DNA of 34,941 nt from Gammaproteobacteria bacterium (GTDB taxonomy: Bacteria; Pseudomonadota; Gammaproteobacteria; UBA6429; Thiohalophilaceae). Below the pieces are notes generated by a model. That model was not told the origin of the DNA. It saw nothing but the letters and a program-made list of their open reading frames with translations, and did no database searches. Positions 34,701 through 34,941 of this stretch are shown piece by piece. The stretch covers positions 1 through 34,941 of the forward strand of contig QILH01000177.1 in assembly GCA_003233255.1 (NCBI GenBank), read 5' to 3'. Each line of letters starts with the position of its first letter. The stretch's first letter is position 1. A program made the translations under genes and the position numbers.

Positions 34701-34941
34701 TCAGGTTGTTATATCCAGGGTGGCTTGCGCCATTTTTTCCATATACTCTTTTGTTGATAGTTCAATATATTGTTTGCTCTTATTGCGGCCACTCAAGTCT
34801 ATGTGGTCACCATCAAAACCCAGGTAAATTTGCCATTTTTTTCCAGTAGGAATGTTTTTTACCAGGGATGTATCGTTCTCCAGTTGAACGCAAACCCGTT
34901 GCAGCAGGCAGCGCATGGCATCCGTATTCCAGAAATTTTCG
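34701..34941 (-). CDS. Partial gene, C-terminal 79 codons of an unrecognised protein
   Basis: The frame is open from the window edge (reading ENFWNTDA before an internal Met at 34916) to a TGA at 34701, so the true start lies outside. The visible part has a phrase KWQIYLGFDGDHIDLSGRNK and ends MEKMAQATLDITT. No known domain is recognised. It is 17 bases before the next gene on the same strand and probably cotranscribed with it. An ATG at 34916 would give 71 residues but has no clear ribosome binding site, so a 5'-truncated longer gene is more likely. Confidence 0.55.
   Translation of the reverse strand, partial: ENFWNTDAMRCLLQRVCVQLENDTSLVKNIPTGKKWQIYLGFDGDHIDLSGRNKSKQYIELSTKEYMEKMAQATLDITT

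Overview
The window looks like chromosome of an AT-rich gammaproteobacterium. The markers are type IV pilus retraction ATPases, a TolC/RND efflux pair, a TypA/BipA reading frame, a monomeric NADP isocitrate dehydrogenase and an HsbR/HsbA-type partner-switch pair. I cannot name the genus from sequence alone. I see no tRNA, rRNA, CRISPR array, transposase or phage gene.

Layout. 131-5908 (+) is a tight five-gene operon: a small two-module protein, a HEAT-repeat/Ser-Thr protein kinase fusion, two tandem PilT/PilU-type ATPases and a two-FHA protein. It looks like a phosphorylation-linked module controlling pilus retraction. 5905-11108 (-) is tetR-tolC-RND without a membrane-fusion gene; its last gene overlaps the FHA gene tail to tail. 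11434-14718 (-) is a signalling operon: an MCP-like protein without a periplasmic domain, a STAS anti-sigma antagonist, and a receiver/PP2C/HATPase fusion. 14950-16757 (-) is typA, broken by a net 16-nt deletion.

16948-27369 (-) is an eight-gene nitrogen operon: binding protein, permease and ATPase of a TauABC-type transporter, a NikR-family regulator, two DUF1989 proteins, a biotin-dependent urea/guanidine carboxylase and allophanate hydrolase. The DUF1989 pair points to guanidine rather than plain urea: guanidine is carboxylated, carboxyguanidine is deiminated to allophanate, and allophanate is hydrolysed to ammonia and CO2. No guanidine-I riboswitch is visible. The NikR-like protein, which has lost two of four nickel ligands, is the natural candidate regulator. 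27699-30809 (-) holds a PlsC-type acyltransferase and icd. 31214-34941 (-) holds four unrecognised genes, three with signal peptides, the last cut by the window edge.

The best leads for something undescribed are the kinase/PilT/PilU/FHA operon and the repurposed NikR in the guanidine operon. The typA deletion needs a read check. The 3' exported-protein cluster is the least explained part.
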